A stretch of DNA of 64,000 bases from Qipengyuania profundimaris (GCF_030717945.1 NZ_JAVAIM010000001.1:309131-373130); one strand, 5' to 3'. Positions 16,468 through 24,806 are shown, counted from the first letter of the stretch. Notes: generated from the sequence alone by a model not told the origin. Numbers and translations: made by a program.

Positions 16468-19400
16468 GTCTTTGCGCCACTTCCGCGAGCAAGGCCAATG
16501 CGGGTTATCTCGACTACCTTCTCGGTAACAACCTTTGCCTTGTCCAAGCCGATCAGGCCAAATAGGCGCGGCAACAAAGCTTTTCGGATAGCCGCTTCAA
16601 TGTTTGCCGGGTTCAGCGAGTTCTCTGCAATGGCACTCTCGACGGATTTTTCCATATCCAGCGCTGCTCGAATGAACTCATCCTGATCATTTCCGTTCGC
16701 GATCGCATTGCCAATCTCCAACCGGAAAATCCCGAAATAGGCGCTCGCATGGCGGTGACCTTCGAGGCGTTTGGGCAGGTCATCAATCTTCTTGGCGGCG
16801 AGTTTCTCCTCCAAATCCTTGAACAGGATGTATTGCTTGTAAGGGTGGTCGAAAAGCGCAGATGCTTCCGCAATGGCCCGCTTGAGCAGATCGGAAAAGA
16901 ACAGCTGCGCATAGGGATCGTCGGCCAGTTCCTGCTTGATCGTCTTGCGGACTCTGGAGCGGATGATGTCAGTTTCGTTGCGTGTTTTCTCAGGGGACCA
17001 GGTTTGGGCGGCCTGCTGATTTCCAAGCTCGTTGACGATCAGAACGCCGTCCACGTTCTCCACGTCCTCGCCCACGACGTAGCGATCGACCAGTCTCCTG
17101 ATCTGATCCTCGTAGGCGCTGTAATCGACGGTTTCCTGTGCGTCCTGCTTCACGATCTTGCGCAGGTTAGTGAAGAACTTGAGGTCTCGTTTGTATTCCG
17201 CAATCTGTCCTTCGGTGATTGATGTGTCTTCGAAGAACGAACGCGATCCCAGAGCGATCTTCAGACACATGCCGTAGGCTGTCAGGGCCTCGTAGAAATC
17301 CTCCCTGAGCTTCTGGTTTAGGTCGATCGGCGTCCCATCCTCACTTTCGCGAGTCTGCGGAACCAGCAGCTGCCGGTACTGCTCGATATCGGCCTTGTTC
17401 TTGACCGGCGTGAAGATTGCCCAGAGGTCGGCGTGGAGGCTGGGCAATCGCTTATACTCGGTGCTGACATCGGCATAGAGTTCTTCAATGTCGTCGAGAT
17501 CGAAGCCGCCCTGCGTCCGTTCGGCGAGGTCCTGATATTCGGTGAGCGCGGTATCCAGCGCCTTCAGAATGCCCCGATAGTCGATGAGCAAACCATACTT
17601 CTTCTGCTCATGCAGCCGGTTCACGCGAGCAATTGCCTGGATCAGATTGTGCTGTTCGAGCTTCTTGTCGATGTAGAGGACACCGTTGCGCGGCTCATCA
17701 AATCCGGTGAGCAACTTGTCGACCACAATCAGAATGTCAGGTCGACCCTCAGTCGAGAAATCCTCGATCACCTGGCGCTCGTAATCTTCGGCGTCGCCTT
17801 TGACGTTTTCCTTCCACCATTGCAGCACCTCTGGCAGCTCCGCCTCATCCACTTCCGAATGCCCTTCACGGGTATCTGGGGCCGAAATGACGATGGCGCT
17901 GCTGACCAGTCCGGTTGCATCCAGGGCCTTCTTGTAGCGGATGGCTGAGCGCTTGGAATCGGTAGCCAGCTGCCCCTTGAGGCCGAGATCAAGATCCTTG
18001 AAGTTCTCCTTGAAGTGGGTCGCGATATCGAGTGCAATCAGATTGATTCGGTCGCCAGAGCCATAGACCGCGCCCTTGGTGCCGAACTTCTTCTTTAGAT
18101 CGCCCCTTTGCTCATCGGAAAGGCCAGCGGTGACTTTTTCGAACCAGTTGTCGATCGCGCGCTCGTTCACGTCGAGGATCGGCTTGCGTTCCTCGTAGAG
18201 CAACGGCGTCACCGTGCCGTCCGAAACGGCGTCCTTCATCGTGTAGGCGTGAACGATCCGACCAAACTTGATGGCCGTCTTGTCGTCTTTCAGCAATGGA
18301 GTGCCGGTGAACGCGACATAGGCGGCATTCGGCAGCGCCTTGCGCATTCGCTCGTGGTTTTCGCCGCCCTGGCTGCGGTGGCCTTCATCGACCAGCACGA
18401 TCATGTCCGCGCTGTCGTTACGGCATTCAGCATGACGCGCTGCGCTGCCGAACTTGTTGATGATCGTGAAGATGATCCGCTCGGTGCCCTTGCCGATGCG
18501 CTTGGCAAGATCGCGGCCCGATTGCGCCTTGGCCTTTCCTGCATCCTTGGAGCCGATGTCCGAGCCGAAAGCGCCGCCGGTCAGGAAGTTGCCTGCCAGT
18601 TGTTTCTCCAGGTCGCGCCGGTCGGTCACGACGACCAGGCGGCAGGCCTTCAGCTTCTCATGCAGCAGCAGCGCCTTGCACAGCATCACCATCGTGAAGC
18701 TCTTGCCCGAACCGGTGGTGTGCCAGATCACCCCGCCTTCGCGCGCGCCATCGGGCTTGATCCGGCTGATCTGGTCGAGCAGCGCGCGGATGCCAAAGAA
18801 TTGCTGATGGCGCGCGACGATCTTGTCCACCTTGCGGTCAAACAGGACGTAGGAGCGGATGAATTCCAACAGGCGCTCGGGCGTGCACAGGCCGATCAGC
18901 AGGCGGTCCTGCGCGGTCACCGCTTGCTCGTCGCTCCACAGGTGCTGGAAGTGGTCGCGCACCTCGCGCACATGGTTCTTCAGGATCGCCGCCCGCGGAT
19001 CAATTTCCTTTGCGGCGTTCTTGATCTGGCGGAAGTGGTCTTCGGAAAACTCCTCCTCGCGCCATTGCGCCCAGAACTTGCGGGGGGTCTTGGTGGTGCC
19101 ATAGCGGCCATCGGTCATGCCGATGGACAGCAGCAGATGGGCATAGGCGAACAGGTGTGGAATTTCCTCCTGCCCCTGATTGCGGATCGTCTGGCTGACC
19201 CCTTCGTCCACCATCGACTTGTTGGGATTGCCACTGTCAGGCCGCTTGGCTTCGATCACCAGCAGCGGAATTCCGTTGACGAAGCCGACGATATCGGGCC
19301 GCCGGGTATGGGTGCCCGGCACAGCGAGCACTTCCATTTCTTCGCTTGCGACAAAGCTGTTCGCCAGCGGATGCGCCCAGTCAATGATGGCCACGGTGAC

Positions 19401-19748
19401 GCTGTGCTTCTTGCCCTCGACGAACTCGGTGACGGTGATGCCCAGCGTGATGGCATTGTAGAGCTTCTCGTTGGCGGTGATCAGCCCTTCGTTGAGCGCG
19501 GGCGAAGTCAGCTCGCGGACGATCTGGTCGATCGCGTTGGTCGAGAGCGGATAGGTCCGCCCCTTGTAGTCGAACGTCCGCCGCCGTAGCTGCTCGACCA
19601 GCACATCGCGCAACACCACTCCTTGATTGCCGCCGCGGGCAATGAGGCAATCCTCTGGCGGGAGATAATCCCAGCCTAGCGAAACCAGCGTTGCGAGGGC
19701 CGGAATATGGGAACTGTAGAGCTCGGCAGTGTTGGGGGTTATAGTCAT
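16464..19748 (-). CDS. hsdR: type I restriction enzyme motor and nuclease subunit HsdR
   Basis: DNA-translocating restriction subunit that acts with HsdM and HsdS. I start it at ATG 19748 because it overlaps the Abi_2 stop by ATGA; the longer open frame reads through that gene. The 1094-residue protein has a PD-(D/E)XK nuclease (PDIVGF at 151, LLVIEAKRP at 163-170), helicase Walker A WHTTGSGKS (about 342-350), DEGH box (VLVDEGHRSQ, 451-460), AFTGTP motif III and later helicase motifs (ALDATGLVSSAIVIS, LLTGFDEP). All key residues seem intact, so it should be functional. Confidence 0.96.
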   Translation of the reverse strand: MTITPNTAELYSSHIPALATLVSLGWDYLPPEDCLIARGGNQGVVLRDVLVEQLRRRTFDYKGRTYPLSTNAIDQIVRELTSPALNEGLITANEKLYNAITLGITVTEFVEGKKHSVTVAIIDWAHPLANSFVASEEMEVLAVPGTHTRRPDIVGFVNGIPLLVIEAKRPDSGNPNKSMVDEGVSQTIRNQGQEEIPHLFAYAHLLLSIGMTDGRYGTTKTPRKFWAQWREEEFSEDHFRQIKNAAKEIDPRAAILKNHVREVRDHFQHLWSDEQAVTAQDRLLIGLCTPERLLEFIRSYVLFDRKVDKIVARHQQFFGIRALLDQISRIKPDGAREGGVIWHTTGSGKSFTMVMLCKALLLHEKLKACRLVVVTDRRDLEKQLAGNFLTGGAFGSDIGSKDAGKAKAQSGRDLAKRIGKGTERIIFTIINKFGSAARHAECRNDSADMIVLVDEGHRSQGGENHERMRKALPNAAYVAFTGTPLLKDDKTAIKFGRIVHAYTMKDAVSDGTVTPLLYEERKPILDVNERAIDNWFEKVTAGLSDEQRGDLKKKFGTKGAVYGSGDRINLIALDIATHFKENFKDLDLGLKGQLATDSKRSAIRYKKALDATGLVSSAIVISAPDTREGHSEVDEAELPEVLQWWKENVKGDAEDYERQVIEDFSTEGRPDILIVVDKLLTGFDEPRNGVLYIDKKLEQHNLIQAIARVNRLHEQKKYGLLIDYRGILKALDTALTEYQDLAERTQGGFDLDDIEELYADVSTEYKRLPSLHADLWAIFTPVKNKADIEQYRQLLVPQTRESEDGTPIDLNQKLREDFYEALTAYGMCLKIALGSRSFFEDTSITEGQIAEYKRDLKFFTNLRKIVKQDAQETVDYSAYEDQIRRLVDRYVVGEDVENVDGVLIVNELGNQQAAQTWSPEKTRNETDIIRSRVRKTIKQELADDPYAQLFFSDLLKRAIAEASALFDHPYKQYILFKDLEEKLAAKKIDDLPKRLEGHRHASAYFGIFRLEIGNAIANGNDQDEFIRAALDMEKSVESAIAENSLNPANIEAAIRKALLPRLFGLIGLDKAKVVTEKVVEITRIGLARGSGAKT

Positions 19749-20683
19749 TTTGTGCCCCCCCAAAGTTTGTAGTCCTTCCAATCGGCCGGGAAGCCCATGG
19801 CCGTTTCGCGTCCTGCAGCCAGTGTTCCCATGTGGGTAATCAGGCGCTGGCCCCAAGAGTTTGTGGGATCGCACTGGTCGAGCAGGTACTTGAGAAAGGC
19901 GAGCGTGTTGTAGAGCTTGTCGTTCGCCGTCCGGTTCAGCGCATTCGCTAGTTCGGATGGATTGCTCTTCGGCAGTTTGAGTGTTGCTTTCAGCTTCCGA
20001 TTCCACAGCCGGCTATGATGCGCGCAGATGTTGCGAACGGTCGATATGTGCTGGACCATTGGCACGAAGATTTTTTCATCAAGCGTAAAAGGCGCTGAAA
20101 CCGCCTGACGGTCGGCCCTATCTTTTAGCAACGCGTACCAGCGCGACAGCAAACCGAAGGACATAAGTTCGGATGCCATCCAGACGGGTGGCTGAGGCGG
20201 TCCAGCGTATTTGAACCAGTAGTGCTTGATAAACGTGTCTTTTGAGCGGCTGACTTCGCGATTGAGCGCGCCGACGTTCTCACTGTATTTTTGCGGTTCG
20301 GTATATAGCTGCCAATCAAGGTAACCGTGCCCACTACCTTTGTGAGCGAGCACATACGCCCAACTCCCCCGAAACGCGACCTCGATACGTTCAACCGCAT
20401 CGAGTACAAGCAACCGCAAGGTTCGGTCGAACTCATAAAGTGCCAGAACCTCTTCGAAGGTTGTACCGGGCTTGAAGCGTGGACCTGCGTGGCCTTTGGG
20501 ATGTTCGAAAAAAAGCCAGTATGCACTCAGGCGGTAATAGCTGATATGCTGGAGGCAGTGCTGCGCTAGCGCCTGATCGGCAATCGCCATGCCTTCGCCT
20601 TGCAGCCTGGCAATCTGCTGGGGGATGGTCAGCGCTGGCTTGGTGTAGGGGGCCTTGTTGGCGGGGACAGGCGGCAAGCTCAT
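19745..20683 (-). CDS. Abi_2 family abortive-infection-like protein (AbiD/AbiF type)
   Basis: Predicted phage-defence protein. From ATG 20683 the product has 312 residues with the Abi_2 pattern: HISYYRLSAYWLFFEH near the N-terminus, YEFDRTLRLLVLDAVERIEVAFRG in the middle (residues 83 on), and VRNICAHHSRLWNR near 216-229. The last resembles the Rx4-6H motif of HEPN ribonucleases (Arg217, His222). It sits upstream of hsdR and overlaps it by 4 bp, within an RM operon. Abi_2 proteins are known from lactococcal abortive infection; toxicity as an RNase is inferred. Confidence 0.88.
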   Translation of the reverse strand: MSLPPVPANKAPYTKPALTIPQQIARLQGEGMAIADQALAQHCLQHISYYRLSAYWLFFEHPKGHAGPRFKPGTTFEEVLALYEFDRTLRLLVLDAVERIEVAFRGSWAYVLAHKGSGHGYLDWQLYTEPQKYSENVGALNREVSRSKDTFIKHYWFKYAGPPQPPVWMASELMSFGLLSRWYALLKDRADRQAVSAPFTLDEKIFVPMVQHISTVRNICAHHSRLWNRKLKATLKLPKSNPSELANALNRTANDKLYNTLAFLKYLLDQCDPTNSWGQRLITHMGTLAAGRETAMGFPADWKDYKLWGGTK

Positions 20684-20769
20684 GACCGCACCGCCTCGCA
20701 AGGATTTTGGGCAAAAAAAGTCCCGCCAGGTGCGCATCGTTGAGAGGCGTGGCGGGCTCTGTTGATATC

Positions 20770-20798
20770 TAGGTAAGCGCTAGACTCCATAATGTCAA
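20770..20798 (-). promoter_or_regulatory. candidate promoter for the Abi_2-hsdR-DUF45 half operon
   Basis: On the minus strand a consensus -35 TTGACA (20798-20793) is followed after 17 bp by TACCTA (20775-20770), about 87 bp before the Abi_2 ATG. An imperfect dyad GTCAA-N7-TTGAC (20810-20794) overlaps the -35, as expected for a repressor site. This would let Abi_2 and hsdR be expressed separately from hsdM/hsdS. Confidence 0.45.
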
Positions 20799-20816
20799 TC
20801 GAAACTTGACTTTTGG

Positions 20817-20860
20817 TCCAGCGCACGACAAAGCGCTCCAGCGCTTTGTCGTGCGCTGGA
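20817..20860. repeat. perfect 21-bp inverted repeat with 2-bp centre
   Basis: Left arm 20817-20837 (begins TCCAGCGCACGACAAAGCG) and right arm 20840-20860 are exact reverse complements, separated by CC. It lies between the 122-residue protein gene and the Abi_2 promoter. No T-tract follows on either strand, so it is not a normal intrinsic terminator. It could be a cruciform, a regulator site, an attenuating hairpin in the operon mRNA or an mRNA-processing signal. Confidence 0.9.
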
Positions 20861-20891
20861 TCACATGCCAATTTGCCCAGTAAAATTGTGC

Positions 20892-21260
20892 TTAGCATGT
20901 CTGCCTCTCATAATCCAATTTGGCAGCCGCTTGCCTCCGCAGTTCGACGACCGCGAGGAACAGGCTGAACAGTTGTTGGGCGAGGCGCTCGGCCTTTTGC
21001 CATGACATATTCCGCGCCGTTGCTTCGAATGTGTCGTCCCAACGTGTTTGGGGCCTAGTACTGGTTAATTCGGCGAGCAAACTTGCCAGTGAGTCTGCGA
21101 GATCAGATGGAAGCCGGTGCTGTCTGGGATTGCTGAGGCGAAAAAGATAATCTCGTCCCGCGCGGGCTAGGCGTTGGCGGCGGGAGCCCTTGCCCGTCAC
21201 CATGATGTCCATGGCCCCGACCAGCTTTTCATGCGCGTAACCGTAGGGTGCGATTGCCAT
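20892..21260 (-). CDS. small helical protein of the type I RM operon
   Basis: The 122-residue, mainly helical, basic protein (KLVGAMDIMVTGKGSRRQRL, DLADSLASLLAELTS, KAERLAQQLFSLFLAVVELR) has no catalytic motif. Proteins of similar pattern (short, VTGxG..R.RL near the N-terminus) occur beside type I hsdS genes in my recollection, but I cannot name the family. Its start overlaps the hsdS stop (TGATG at 21262-21258), showing that it belongs to the operon. It may be an accessory or regulator of the methylase complex. Confidence 0.72.
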   Translation of the reverse strand: MAIAPYGYAHEKLVGAMDIMVTGKGSRRQRLARAGRDYLFRLSNPRQHRLPSDLADSLASLLAELTSTRPQTRWDDTFEATARNMSWQKAERLAQQLFSLFLAVVELRRQAAAKLDYERQTC

Positions 21261-22483
21261 CAGGCCACCTCGTTTTCCGGAAGTTTGACCCGCCGTTTGC
21301 CGGTGAGCAGTTGCTGCATGAGCGCGGCCTTTTCCTGGCGGAGGGCCGCCAGTTGGGTTTCGTGCTCGACCACCGTGCGGGAAGCCGCCTCCATGACGGC
21401 TGCGATTGCATCTTGTTCGTCGATCGGCGGGACGGGAACCTTTGTGCCGAGAAATTCGCTGGGTTTGATGTTCAACAAGCCGTTGTTGCGCACGCCGGTG
21501 TTAACGAGGCGACCCAGCTGCGGAGCGAGATAGTCCGCCTCAAACAAGGCCTTGTAGAAGCGGTGGCTATACCCCTTCTTAAGCTTAAAGCAGACATATA
21601 CGTGCGGAACGAGTGCACGTGCGTACCCCTCAAGATCAAAGATGCAGCCGAATTCGTAGGTCTTCGAGTTGCCCTTGTTGTAGGCAAATTCGCCCTCATT
21701 CAGCATGATGTAGGTCTCGACGCTCTTTCCGGCCATGTAGCGACTGTACTTCTCGTCTTGCCTGACGAAGCCCGACATAGAAGATATCGTCAGGATTGGT
21801 AGCTCCGTGCCATCATTGCGTCGCGTTACGCGGGTAGAGATTTCGTCGATCGACTTACGCTGCCACTCACCACTGAACCCAGGCAACCGGTGTTTCCCGC
21901 AGAGCAGTTGCTGCATCAACGCTTGCTTCTGCGCGCGGGCGTTGGCGATCAGCGCCTCGACCGTCTCGATAGCGCCGTCCCATGTTTCGGAGACGTCGGC
22001 GATCGCTCTCCGTTCGCCCACTGGGGGAAGTGGTACGCTAACATTCCGCAGGTCTTTGAGGTTTATGACCTGCTGCGCTGACCCGATAACATTCGACAGC
22101 AGCTTCGCCTGCCCAAGTGGCGAGCGCAGATAGGTAACTAGAAAGCTTGTCGAGACATCTTTCTTCGGGCGAATGATCGCTGTCTGTCGTGCGATGTTTG
22201 CGCCAGCCAGCTCGGACGGCACCACGGCGCAAGCTCCAGGGTAACCTACAAGGCTGATTAGAACCTCACCACCCTTGAGTTTGGTCCTACGATATTGGTC
22301 TGAAACCTCTTTGGTGATGGTTCGCAGTCTCGCCGGATTGATCCTGCCGTCCGGAAAATCTCCGCCACGAACGAAGAGTACGCCATCCTCGTCATCACTT
22401 GGACCGGGCTTAACCACGCCATAAGTGATCGGTGCCGAACTCAGCGATCCGAGGTCTGTGTGCTCCCATCCCTCGGGAATCAT
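21260..22483 (-). CDS. hsdS: type I restriction-modification specificity subunit HsdS
   Basis: Recognises the bipartite DNA target for HsdM2S and HsdR. In 407 residues there are two target-recognition domains (about 1-150 and 205-360), each followed by a long helical conserved region (VGERRAIADVSETWDGAIETVEALIANARAQKQALMQQLL and IDEQDAIAAVMEAASRTVVEHETQ onwards). Each ends with the repeat-like QALMQQLLCGKHRLPGF / AALMQQLLTGKRRVKLP. Two full halves mean a complete subunit. It is preceded by a 46-residue gene and followed by the 122-residue gene, both overlapping. Confidence 0.94.
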   Translation of the reverse strand: MIPEGWEHTDLGSLSSAPITYGVVKPGPSDDEDGVLFVRGGDFPDGRINPARLRTITKEVSDQYRRTKLKGGEVLISLVGYPGACAVVPSELAGANIARQTAIIRPKKDVSTSFLVTYLRSPLGQAKLLSNVIGSAQQVINLKDLRNVSVPLPPVGERRAIADVSETWDGAIETVEALIANARAQKQALMQQLLCGKHRLPGFSGEWQRKSIDEISTRVTRRNDGTELPILTISSMSGFVRQDEKYSRYMAGKSVETYIMLNEGEFAYNKGNSKTYEFGCIFDLEGYARALVPHVYVCFKLKKGYSHRFYKALFEADYLAPQLGRLVNTGVRNNGLLNIKPSEFLGTKVPVPPIDEQDAIAAVMEAASRTVVEHETQLAALRQEKAALMQQLLTGKRRVKLPENEVA

Positions 22484-22620
22484 TTCGCATCGCCCTTGCT
22501 CTTGGCGGACTTGTCAGCAGCGAGCTTCGTCAGCTTGGTAGTAGACTCGATGAAATGCTGCTCGACCGCGCTCTGCGCTTTGATCGTGCGGGTGTGACAA
22601 AGGATGATCTCGCCGGACAT
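22480..22620 (-). CDS. 46-residue protein between hsdM and hsdS
   Basis: A short frame exactly bridging the two genes. Its ATG (22620-22618) overlaps the hsdM stop (TGATG) and its TGA (22482-22480) overlaps the hsdS ATG (ATGA). The product begins MSGEIILCHTRTIKAQSAVE and ends with a lysine-rich tail (KLTKLAADKSAKSKGDAK). The double overlap and lack of any other way to couple hsdM with hsdS argue that it is translated. It may be a short accessory peptide or simply a coupling cistron. Confidence 0.65.
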   Translation of the reverse strand: MSGEIILCHTRTIKAQSAVEQHFIESTTKLTKLAADKSAKSKGDAK

Positions 22621-24128
22621 CAGTAGCCAAGCTCCTTGAAATAGCCGTCCATCTTGTCCTCCAGCGCGGCCAACTCGGCCTTGAGCTTCAGCCGCTCGGC
22701 GCGGACAGCGACCAGGTCGATCTCGTCCTCTTCCTCAAAGGTATCGACGTAGCGCGGGATGTTGAGGTTGTAGTCGTTCTCGGCCAGCTCCTCGGGCGTG
22801 GCGAGAAAGGCGTATTTGTCGACCGTCTCGCGCGCTCGGTAGGTCTCGACGATCTTCGCGATGTGGCCTTCTTCGAGCTGGTTCTGGTTCTTGCCCGATT
22901 TGAATTCGCGGCTGGCGTCGATGAACAGCACCTTGTCGTCCGCTTTGGTCTTGCGGAAGATCAGGATGCAGGCCGGAATGCCGGTGCCGTAAAACAGCTT
23001 TTCAGGCAGGCCGATCACCGCCTCGAGCAGGTTCTCCTCGATCAGCTTCTGCCTGATCTTGCCCTCGCTCGATCCCCGGAACAGTACGCCGTGCGGCGCG
23101 ACCACGGCCATGCGCCCGGTCTTCGGCTTCATCGTCTCAATCATGTGGAGGATGAAGGCGTAGTCGCCCTTGGTCTTGGGAGGCACGCCACGCCGGAACC
23201 GACCGAACCGGTCGTTTTCCGCCGTATCGACGCCCCACTTATCGAGGCTGAAGGGCGGGTTGGCGACTACGACATCGAAGTGCTTTAGCCGGTCCTCCGC
23301 GTCGAGCAGCTTTGGGTTGCGAATGGTGTCGCCCCATTCAATCCGGTGATTGTCCTCGCCGTGGAGGAACATGTTCATCTTTGCGAGCGCCCAGGTGCTA
23401 CCAATCGATTCCTGGCCGTAGAGCGCGTATTTCTTCGATCCGCCAAACTTGGCCTGCACCCGGCGACCGCACTTCATCAGCAGCGAGCCGGAACCACAGG
23501 TGGGATCGCAGGCTTCCTCCCCCTCGGCCATGTCCATGATCTCGGCCATCAGTTCGGACACTTCGGGCGGGGTGTAGAATTCTCCTGCCTTGCGGCCTGC
23601 ATCAGCTGCGAAGTTCTTGATCAGGAACTCGTAGGCGTTGCCGATAACGTCAAGATTGCCGATGCGTGAGGGCCGCATATTCAGCTCGGGGCGCGAGAAA
23701 TCCTCCAGCAGATGACGCAGGATGTCGTTCTTCTGCTTTTCCTCCCCGAGCTTATTGGAGTTGAAGCTGATGTCTTGGAATACATCGCGGAGTTTGCCGA
23801 CATTGGCCTCTTCAATGGCGTGCAGCGCCTTATCGATCCGCTCGCCATTGCCCGGCTCGTGCCGCGCCTTGTAGAGCGTGGTGAAGTTGGCGGAGTCCGG
23901 CAGGACGAAGCGCTCATTCGTCATCAACTCCGCAATCAGCTCGGGCGTGTCGCCATACTGCGCCTTGTATTTATCGTAATGGTCCTGCCACACGTCCGAC
24001 AGGTACTTCAGGAACAGCATGGTGAGGACGTAGTCCTTGTAAACATCTGCGGAGACTGTCCCGCGAAAAGTGTCGCAAGCGGCCCAGACGGCCTTGTTCA
24101 CTTCGTCCTGTTTGATTTGGTCGTTCAT
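22620..24128 (-). CDS. hsdM: type I DNA N6-adenine methyltransferase HsdM
   Basis: Methylates adenine in the target set by HsdS and is also part of the restriction complex. The 502-residue protein has the HsdM N-terminal helical domain (DVYKDYVLTMLFLKYLSDVW), the SAM-binding motif ACDPTCGSGSLL (207-217) and the catalytic NPPF (290-293). Other conserved parts are AGEFYTPPEVSELMA and GLPEKLFYGTGIPACILIFRK. All motifs look intact. Its ATG overlaps the half-size S-like gene stop (24128-24125). Confidence 0.96.
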   Translation of the reverse strand: MNDQIKQDEVNKAVWAACDTFRGTVSADVYKDYVLTMLFLKYLSDVWQDHYDKYKAQYGDTPELIAELMTNERFVLPDSANFTTLYKARHEPGNGERIDKALHAIEEANVGKLRDVFQDISFNSNKLGEEKQKNDILRHLLEDFSRPELNMRPSRIGNLDVIGNAYEFLIKNFAADAGRKAGEFYTPPEVSELMAEIMDMAEGEEACDPTCGSGSLLMKCGRRVQAKFGGSKKYALYGQESIGSTWALAKMNMFLHGEDNHRIEWGDTIRNPKLLDAEDRLKHFDVVVANPPFSLDKWGVDTAENDRFGRFRRGVPPKTKGDYAFILHMIETMKPKTGRMAVVAPHGVLFRGSSEGKIRQKLIEENLLEAVIGLPEKLFYGTGIPACILIFRKTKADDKVLFIDASREFKSGKNQNQLEEGHIAKIVETYRARETVDKYAFLATPEELAENDYNLNIPRYVDTFEEEDEIDLVAVRAERLKLKAELAALEDKMDGYFKELGY

Positions 24129-24739
24129 GATGCTCTCTGTTCCGAACTCTCAAAGGCAGTTGCAAGTAACTGCCGGGCAATAGCCGACATTTCGGTGGAT
24201 CTGTTGTTAATAAGCTGGGTCAGGATGGCGCGCTCGTTTTGCATCGCGGCATCCAACTCGACGATTTTTCGCTGCTGCTCCAACGGGGGCAGAGCGATCG
24301 GCAAGTTCTCCACTACCTCGCGCTTCAGATTGAGGATGTAGGAACCAGTAGCACCCGCTGCGAAATAATCTTGAGCTGGCTTCTGCCTCATCTGCCAAGC
24401 CAGGAACTGGGGCAGGATCGCGTCCGTCGTTACGCGAAGGACAAAGAAATGCGGGGAGCACACAGCTTCGCCCTCAAATCCCCCAATATGATACGGGTAG
24501 AAGCGTCCACCCCTTGTCGACAAGATTACGTCACGACGTTGAAGCATCGCCTTGGTGGAAGCTCTCGGCAATTCGACGCGCGAAAGTTCACTCCAATCGA
24601 TGCCGGTATTTGGGTCTACGTTCCGCATTTGAATGACTGAGACTTCGCCAGCAGCCAGATCATCGATCTTCCCGCGGAAAGGGTAGCCCGCCGAGATCAA
24701 TGCCACATTGGACAAAATTTTTGCATCAATGAGCTTCAT
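24125..24739 (-). CDS. half-size HsdS-like protein with one target-recognition domain
   Basis: First gene of the RM operon. From ATG 24739 the product has 204 residues: one Methylase_S-type domain (LSNVALISAGYPFRG, RDVILSTRGGRFYPYHIGG, GSYILNLKREVVENLPIALPP) and one helical region (LEQQRKIVELDAAMQNERAILTQL). The second half of a normal HsdS is absent and the frame is clean, so it is a true half subunit and not a frameshifted relic. It might dimerise, compete with HsdS in the complex, or regulate the promoter just upstream; none of these is shown. Confidence 0.82.
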   Translation of the reverse strand: MKLIDAKILSNVALISAGYPFRGKIDDLAAGEVSVIQMRNVDPNTGIDWSELSRVELPRASTKAMLQRRDVILSTRGGRFYPYHIGGFEGEAVCSPHFFVLRVTTDAILPQFLAWQMRQKPAQDYFAAGATGSYILNLKREVVENLPIALPPLEQQRKIVELDAAMQNERAILTQLINNRSTEMSAIARQLLATAFESSEQRAS

Positions 24740-24806
24740 GCAAACCGGATAGCGGCGAATGACGGGGCGGTCAAGGGAAATATTGCGTGAAAGACTTTCA
24801 TGCAAA
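24735..24806 (-). promoter_or_regulatory. pair of TTTGCATGAA direct repeats flanking the RM promoter
   Basis: The 10-mer TTTGCATGAA (minus strand) occurs at 24744-24735, covering the start codon, and at 24806-24797, upstream of the -35, 62 bp apart (about six helical turns). A further ATGCAAA/TTTGCAT dyad spans the start codon region. Such same-phase repeats suit a looping repressor or a controller protein that delays restriction after entry into a new host. Confidence 0.4.
24746..24774 (-). promoter_or_regulatory. candidate promoter of the RM operon, apparently leaderless
   Basis: On the minus strand TTGACC (24774-24769) is followed after 17 bp by TATCCG (24751-24746). The ATG of the half-size S gene starts at 24739, only 6-7 bases after the -10, so transcription probably begins at or next to the A of ATG and no Shine-Dalgarno is present. 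Leaderless initiation is known in alphaproteobacteria; here it is inferred from spacing alone. Confidence 0.5.

Noticed and set aside
18108..19589. 493-codon open frame opposite hsdR
   Set aside because: No domain, no ribosome site, and hsdR on the other strand is fully supported.
20817..20860. Intrinsic terminator
   Set aside because: The stem is perfect but no run of T follows on either strand; kept as an inverted repeat of unknown role.
20680..20898. 72-codon frame across the palindrome as a gene
   Set aside because: It spans the promoter and both repeat arms, lacks a ribosome site and overlaps the ends of both neighbours.
24125..24739. Half-size S gene as a frameshifted remnant of a full hsdS
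   Set aside because: hsdM follows directly with an ATGA overlap and no trace of a second half is present in any frame.
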